A stretch of 64,000 nt of DNA from Tianweitania populi. GTDB taxonomy: Bacteria; Pseudomonadota; Alphaproteobacteria; Rhizobiales; Rhizobiaceae. The stretch lies in NCBI RefSeq assembly GCF_014652875.1, contig NZ_BMZQ01000001.1:1674001-1738000 (forward strand), read 5' to 3'. The notes beneath the pieces are model-generated. The model searched no databases and had not been told where the DNA came from. It saw nothing but the letters and a program-made list of their open reading frames with translations. A program made the translations under genes and the position numbers. Positions 60,951 through 64,000 of the stretch are shown piece after piece; the first letter of the stretch is position 1; every line of letters begins with the position of its first letter.

Positions 60951-61727
60951 ATGCCCGGCGCATCATCCGTCGAGATCCGCAAGGTCAACAAGCATCACGG
61001 GCAATTCCACGCTCTGAAGGATGTCGATCTCGACATTCTGCCCGGCAAGGTCACCTGCCTCATCGGCCCGTCCGGCTCCGGCAAGTCCACCCTCCTGCGC
61101 TGCATCAACTTCCTCGACGAATATGAATCGGGCGAGATCCGCATCGACGGCCAGCTGATCGGCTACCAAAGCCCCGGCGGCGCCAGAATGCCCGGCCGAA
61201 CCTTGCGCGAAATCCGCCGCTCCATCGGCATGGTGTTCCAGCAGTTCAACCTGTGGCCGCATATGACCGCGCTCGGCAACGTCACTGAGGGCCTCATCCG
61301 CGTGCGCGGCTTACCAAAAACGGAAGCCGAACGCCGTGCAAGGGAAGCGCTGGAAAAGGTCGGCCTGTCCGACAAGATGGCCAGCCACCCCTCGCGCCTG
61401 TCTGGCGGACAGCAACAGCGCGTGGCGATCGCCCGCACGCTCGCCATGGAACCGCGCCTGATGCTGTTTGATGAACCCACTTCCGCGCTGGACCCGGAAC
61501 TCGTCGGCGAAGTCCTCAACGTCATGAAAACGCTCGCAACCGAAGGCATGACCATGGTGGTCGTCACCCACGAAATGGGCTTCGCGGCCCACGTCGCCGA
61601 TCAGGTCGCCTTCATGGAAAAGGGCGAACTGGTCAGCGTGGATGTCCCGGACAAGATCCTGCACAACCCCCAAGACTCCCGCATCAAGGCCTTCCTGCGC
61701 ACCTATCACGAGCGCAACAGCTTCTGA
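60951..61727 (+). CDS. polar amino acid ABC transporter ATP-binding protein (GlnQ/HisP-like)
   Basis: 258-aa ATPase. Walker A is [20 protein letters not shown], the signature is [19 protein letters not shown], Walker B is [19 protein letters not shown], and [12 protein letters not shown] with the switch His follows, all classic for polar amino acid importers. ATG 60951 is used; the frame also opens at 60936 inside the permease gene. Confidence 0.94.
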   Translation: MPGASSVEIRKVNKHHGQFHALKDVDLDILPGKVTCLIGPSGSGKSTLLRCINFLDEYESGEIRIDGQLIGYQSPGGARMPGRTLREIRRSIGMVFQQFNLWPHMTALGNVTEGLIRVRGLPKTEAERRAREALEKVGLSDKMASHPSRLSGGQQQRVAIARTLAMEPRLMLFDEPTSALDPELVGEVLNVMKTLATEGMTMVVVTHEMGFAAHVADQVAFMEKGELVSVDVPDKILHNPQDSRIKAFLRTYHERNSF

Positions 61728-61734
61728 CCTCCGA

Positions 61735-61766
61735 GCGATCAGGGACCACCAAAGGTCCTTGATCGC
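61735..61766. terminator. bidirectional hairpin between convergent genes
   Basis: GCGATCAGGGACC (61735-61747) and GGTCCTTGATCGC (61754-61766) form a 13-bp stem with a single G-U pair and a six-base loop, in the 60-bp gap between the convergent amino acid ATPase and transglutaminase-like genes. Confidence 0.75.
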
Positions 61767-61787
61767 AGTTCAGATCATGGCGAGCCC

Positions 61788-62894
61788 TCAGGCAGCAGCT
61801 GCGGTGATCTTGTAGCTGAACGCCTTGGCGTCGAGCTCGTCGAAGCGGCCGCTCCTCTCGGCAAGACCCTGCGGATACATCAGGAACGGCACGCTGGTCG
61901 CGGAGGCGGCACCCGGCAGCACAACGTCATGAGCCATGTTGTAGGCGACCCAGTTGCCTTCCCAGTTGCCGAACAGCGCGGCATCCACCGGAGCCACCAG
62001 CGGATCGCGGATCCAGCGGTCGGTTTCCTTGCGCATGACCTTCAGCACATCGGCCGGATCCATCGCCACCCAGCCATAGCCCTCGAGCCAGGTTTCGGCG
62101 CGGCAATGCTGCGCGCTCGTCACATCCGGCGAACTGGCGCCGACCTGGCTATAGCCGAACTCGGAAGCCGCCAAGCGCACTCCATAAATGTCACGCGCCG
62201 GCACGCCCGAAGCGCGCGCCAAGCCGACGAACAAGCCGTTGAGGTCGGCGCATTTGCCGCCCGGCGTCGCACTGGCCAGAAGCGCCTTCAAATCGCCGGA
62301 ACCGCAGCCGGGCGTATCCACGTTGCGGAAACACGACGCCACGATCCAGTTGTAGATCGCGCGAACCTTCTCGACATCGGTTGTTGCACCGGCCGTCACG
62401 CGCCGCGCCGTTTCAGCGACAATGCCGTCGAGCGGCGCGATGCTGCTCGAGGCAAGCGCCTCCTTGAGCACAGCCGGATCTTCATGCACATCGCTCTTCT
62501 TCGACCAGTCGATCGTGCGATTGCGCGTTTCCACCCGCGTCGTGACCTCGACCTTGCGGTCGGTCTGCGCGGCGTCGAACCTGGCATGGAGCATGCTGGC
62601 GCCTGTTGCCGGGTCGGTCACGACTTCCGCGCTCGCGGCATTGCCGGTCCACTTTGTACCAAGCGTGCGCTGCCACGGCGTATCGACCGAGGGGATCGGG
62701 AGCCAAACGGAGGTCGCGCCGCCGTCCGGCGGGGTAACGGAGGTGCTGAGATCGAAGCCGCGCCAATCGGAAGCCTGCGGAGCATAGTGGCGATAGGCGG
62801 ACTGCGCGGCAGCCAGAACCAGGCGCGGCATCGCAACCATCGCGGCTGCGGCGACACCAAGCTTCAAGACCGCACGACGGGATGTCAGGGGCAT
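61788..62894 (-). CDS. Tat-exported transglutaminase-like protein
   Basis: 368-aa protein. A Tat signal (TSRRAVLKLGVAAAAMVAMP) exports a folded protein. The transglutaminase-like core lies at about residues 180-270: the VRAIYNWIVASCF helix, Cys in ATPGGKCADLNGLFVGLARA, His in QHCRAETWLEGYGW and Asp in VAMDPADVL, completing a Cys-His-Asp triad. Such proteins are putative cysteine proteases or peptidoglycan/protein-processing enzymes in the periplasm; the role is unknown. It is convergent with the amino acid importer. Confidence 0.85.
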   Translation of the reverse strand: MPLTSRRAVLKLGVAAAAMVAMPRLVLAAAQSAYRHYAPQASDWRGFDLSTSVTPPDGGATSVWLPIPSVDTPWQRTLGTKWTGNAASAEVVTDPATGASMLHARFDAAQTDRKVEVTTRVETRNRTIDWSKKSDVHEDPAVLKEALASSSIAPLDGIVAETARRVTAGATTDVEKVRAIYNWIVASCFRNVDTPGCGSGDLKALLASATPGGKCADLNGLFVGLARASGVPARDIYGVRLAASEFGYSQVGASSPDVTSAQHCRAETWLEGYGWVAMDPADVLKVMRKETDRWIRDPLVAPVDAALFGNWEGNWVAYNMAHDVVLPGAASATSVPFLMYPQGLAERSGRFDELDAKAFSYKITAAAA

Positions 62895-63096
62895 TCATCT
62901 CTCCTCAGAGCTGGGTCGGGCAGCAAAGTGCATGGTGCACCTGCGCCGCGACAGGTCATTGCACCCTGTCTAATACGACGGCACCGCCGCCGCCACCTCA
63001 TTTCGGGTGCCGCACTGTCACGTCAGGAGGATGCAGCTGTGGTGGGATCGGTTGATGACCCTGTGCATTGCTGAACACAACCCGAAGGAGCACATC

Positions 63097-63339
63097 ATGG
63101 CGCTGTCCGACAAAGCCCTATCCATTCTGACTTTCGCCGCCTACCACCAGCTGTCCAGCGGCATGATCGTTCGCGATGTCGTTCTGGAAGATGATGCCGG
63201 TCACAAGGCCGAACCCGAAGGCGTGAAAGAGTTGAGCGATGCCGGGCTGCTCGAAGCCAACGGCAAGCGCGGCACGCTGACTGACGAAGGCGAGACCATG
63301 CTGGAAAAAGTCATTGCCGCAATCAAGGGCGCAGGCTGA
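63097..63339 (+). CDS. conserved small protein of unknown function
   Basis: 80-aa acidic, soluble protein starting LSDKALSILTFAAYHQLSSG with AAGGAG before the ATG. The predicted fold is mostly helical, with a GKRGTLTDEGETML end that resembles the wing of a winged-helix domain. I do not assign a function. It ends 9 bases before the convergent broken gene. Confidence 0.7.
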   Translation: MALSDKALSILTFAAYHQLSSGMIVRDVVLEDDAGHKAEPEGVKELSDAGLLEANGKRGTLTDEGETMLEKVIAAIKGAG

Positions 63340-63348
63340 TCCGCTGAT

Positions 63349-63666
63349 CTAACGCGAAAAACCATCCTGCTGTGTCTGCCAGGCCGTCCACGCCTCTTGC
63401 ACCCGGCCACCAAGCGCCGGGGTCAAGCCGCACGCCTTGTAGAGCGAACGGCTGCCCCGCACCGCCGGCGCTTTGTATTAAATGTCTTGCGCCAGTCGGT
63501 TGAGATAGAACCGGCCCTGCTTTTCAAACAAGCGCCGCTCTTCCTCGTTAAGCGCGATCAGGACGAGATAATCTACGGCGCTGTGGCTGCAAAAGACGTT
63601 CAGATAAAGAACGCACTCGTCTTCAAGGAGGAGCCAGAGATACGGCTCTTCGTCCAGAACAATCAT
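63349..63666 (-). pseudogene. small conserved gene apparently broken by an in-frame TAA
   Basis: ATG 63664-63666 opens a frame (IVLDEEPYLWLLLEDECVLY and onward) that stops at TAA 63478-63480 after 62 aa. The same frame then stays open for 42 codons to TAG 63349-63351 with coding-like third positions (about three quarters G/C), encoding YKAPAVRGSRSLYKACGLTP and onward. One base change, CAA to TAA, would explain the break. The extended end fits the convergent neighbour with a gap of 9 bases. Alternatively the 62-aa product is the real full-length protein or the stop is a sequencing error. Function unknown. Confidence 0.5.
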
Positions 63667-63690
63667 CGGCCCTCGATCAGGCAAGCAAAA

Positions 63691-63719
63691 AGCCCGGCTG
63701 GATTTCTCCAGGCCGGGCT
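63691..63719 (-). terminator. intrinsic terminator of the 52-aa gene
   Basis: AGCCCGGC and GCCGGGCT (63691-63698 and 63712-63719), extended inward by TGGA/TCCA with one bulge, form a strong stem. On the leftward transcript it ends in GGGCTTTTTGC, a good U-run, just after the stop of the gene at 63727-63885. Confidence 0.8.
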
Positions 63720-63726
63720 GTCTAGT

Positions 63727-63885
63727 TTATTCCGCGTCGCTTGCAGCCGTTGCGGCATCGCCTGCAGCATCGTCCTTGGGCTTATCCCGCGAATTTGCCT
63801 TTGCGGCCAGCTTTTCAGCCTTCTTAGCGGCTTTCTGCAGCTCGCGTTGCCGCTTTTCGAAGTCATAGTTCGGTGTCTTGGCCAT
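63727..63885 (-). CDS. 52-aa charged helical protein
   Basis: ATG 63883-63885 to TAA 63727-63729 encodes MAKTPNYDFEKRQRELQKAA followed by a Lys/Ala-rich helical stretch and an Asp/Ala-rich tail. AGAGGGG lies upstream and a good terminator follows, which supports a real gene. Small proteins of this look (AKTPNYDFEKRQRE start) are common in rhizobia as far as I recall. Function unknown. Confidence 0.75.
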   Translation of the reverse strand: MAKTPNYDFEKRQRELQKAAKKAEKLAAKANSRDKPKDDAAGDAATAASDAE

Positions 63886-63898
63886 ACGCGCCCCTCTT

Positions 63899-63911
63899 TA
63901 TAACAGTTATA
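63899..63911. promoter_or_regulatory. 13-bp palindrome TATAAC-A-GTTATA
   Basis: A perfect palindrome at 63899-63911, directly upstream of the 52-aa gene's ribosome binding site. It may be an operator or overlap a -10 element. Its half-site TATAAC also occurs in the palindrome at 38568-38599, with different spacing. Confidence 0.3.
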
Positions 63912-63913
63912 CC

Positions 63914-64000
63914 TTAAACGCCGCGCGCCGCCATATAGGTGTCGAGCTTCTTGCGGGATGGTCCGTAGCGCTTGATGATCGTCTTTGCTTCGCTGACCGG
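63914..64000 (-). CDS. C-terminal end of an unidentified protein (partial)
   Basis: The frame is open from the window edge for 28 codons to TAA 63914-63916, ending AKTIIKRYGPSRKKLDTYMA and four more residues. The fragment is basic and helical. It is too short to name; it ends 28 bases before the 52-aa gene start on the same strand. Confidence 0.5.
   Translation of the reverse strand, partial: PVSEAKTIIKRYGPSRKKLDTYMAARGV

Overview
The window is chromosome-like, high-GC DNA from an alphaproteobacterium, most likely Hyphomicrobiales/Rhizobiaceae. This rests on gene content: many ABC importers, DUF1294, a Blh-type hydrolase, a GlcG-like protein, a MetK-type SAM synthetase and rhizobial small proteins. 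It carries about 60 protein genes. I saw no rRNA, tRNA, CRISPR array, insertion sequence or phage gene.

Layout. 1-7.3 kb: deoC (cut by the window edge), a DeoR regulator, a DUF1294 membrane protein, a ribose-type sugar ABC importer and a DASS carboxylate transporter, closed by a strong terminator at 7282-7310. 7.3-26.0 kb: the centrepiece, a B12-independent glycyl-radical-enzyme microcompartment (GRM) locus of the 1,2-propanediol/glycerol dehydratase type. A leftward run of 16 genes (22922 to 7361) encodes the dehydratase, alcohol dehydrogenase, shell proteins (PduA-, PduB-, extended BMC-H-, PduU- and PduN-like), PduL, an EutJ-like ATPase, a flavoprotein, a GlcG/PduO-C protein, aldehyde dehydrogenase, GRE activase, a dedicated MetK and a PocR-type histidine kinase with an AraC-type response regulator. 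Divergently, across an 843-bp intergenic region holding a near-perfect FNR box and 21-bp-spaced TTGACC repeats, lie an unknown membrane protein and acetate/propionate kinase. 26.1-28.3 kb: a CHASE4-like GGDEF-EAL protein.

28.4-38.6 kb: a cluster under a probable IclR regulator with a Dpp-type ABC importer, an N-acyl amidohydrolase, RidA, a SelA/DgaE-like PLP ammonia-lyase and a KDG-type kinase. I read it as a pathway for an N-acetylated amino sugar acid such as N-acetylglucosaminate, going via glucosaminate and 2-keto-3-deoxygluconate. 38.7-41.1 kb: a DUF1857 protein, an NmrA-type oxidoreductase and a divergent LysR. 41.1-46.9 kb: a PaoABC-like molybdenum aldehyde oxidoreductase, a MarR regulator with two operator-like palindromes, and an MHS-family transporter. 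47.0-50.0 kb: a class-V aminotransferase, a Blh hydrolase and a divergent Lrp/AsnC. 50.2-58.6 kb: AraC regulator, TonB-dependent siderophore receptor, FecBCD-type importer and a DUF2218-SIP reductase. 58.8-61.7 kb: a polar amino acid ABC importer. 61.8-64 kb: a transglutaminase-like protein, small rhizobial proteins, one apparently broken by an in-frame stop, and a partial gene.

In the GRM locus the genes should work together as follows: diol to aldehyde by the radical dehydratase; aldehyde dismutation by the PduP- and PduQ-type enzymes, balancing NADH; PduL makes the acyl-phosphate and AckA makes ATP. MetK and the activase install the glycyl radical. Encapsulation-peptide-like helices sharing one pattern occur twice in PduP, twice in an insert inside the dehydratase, and once each in PduL and PduB.
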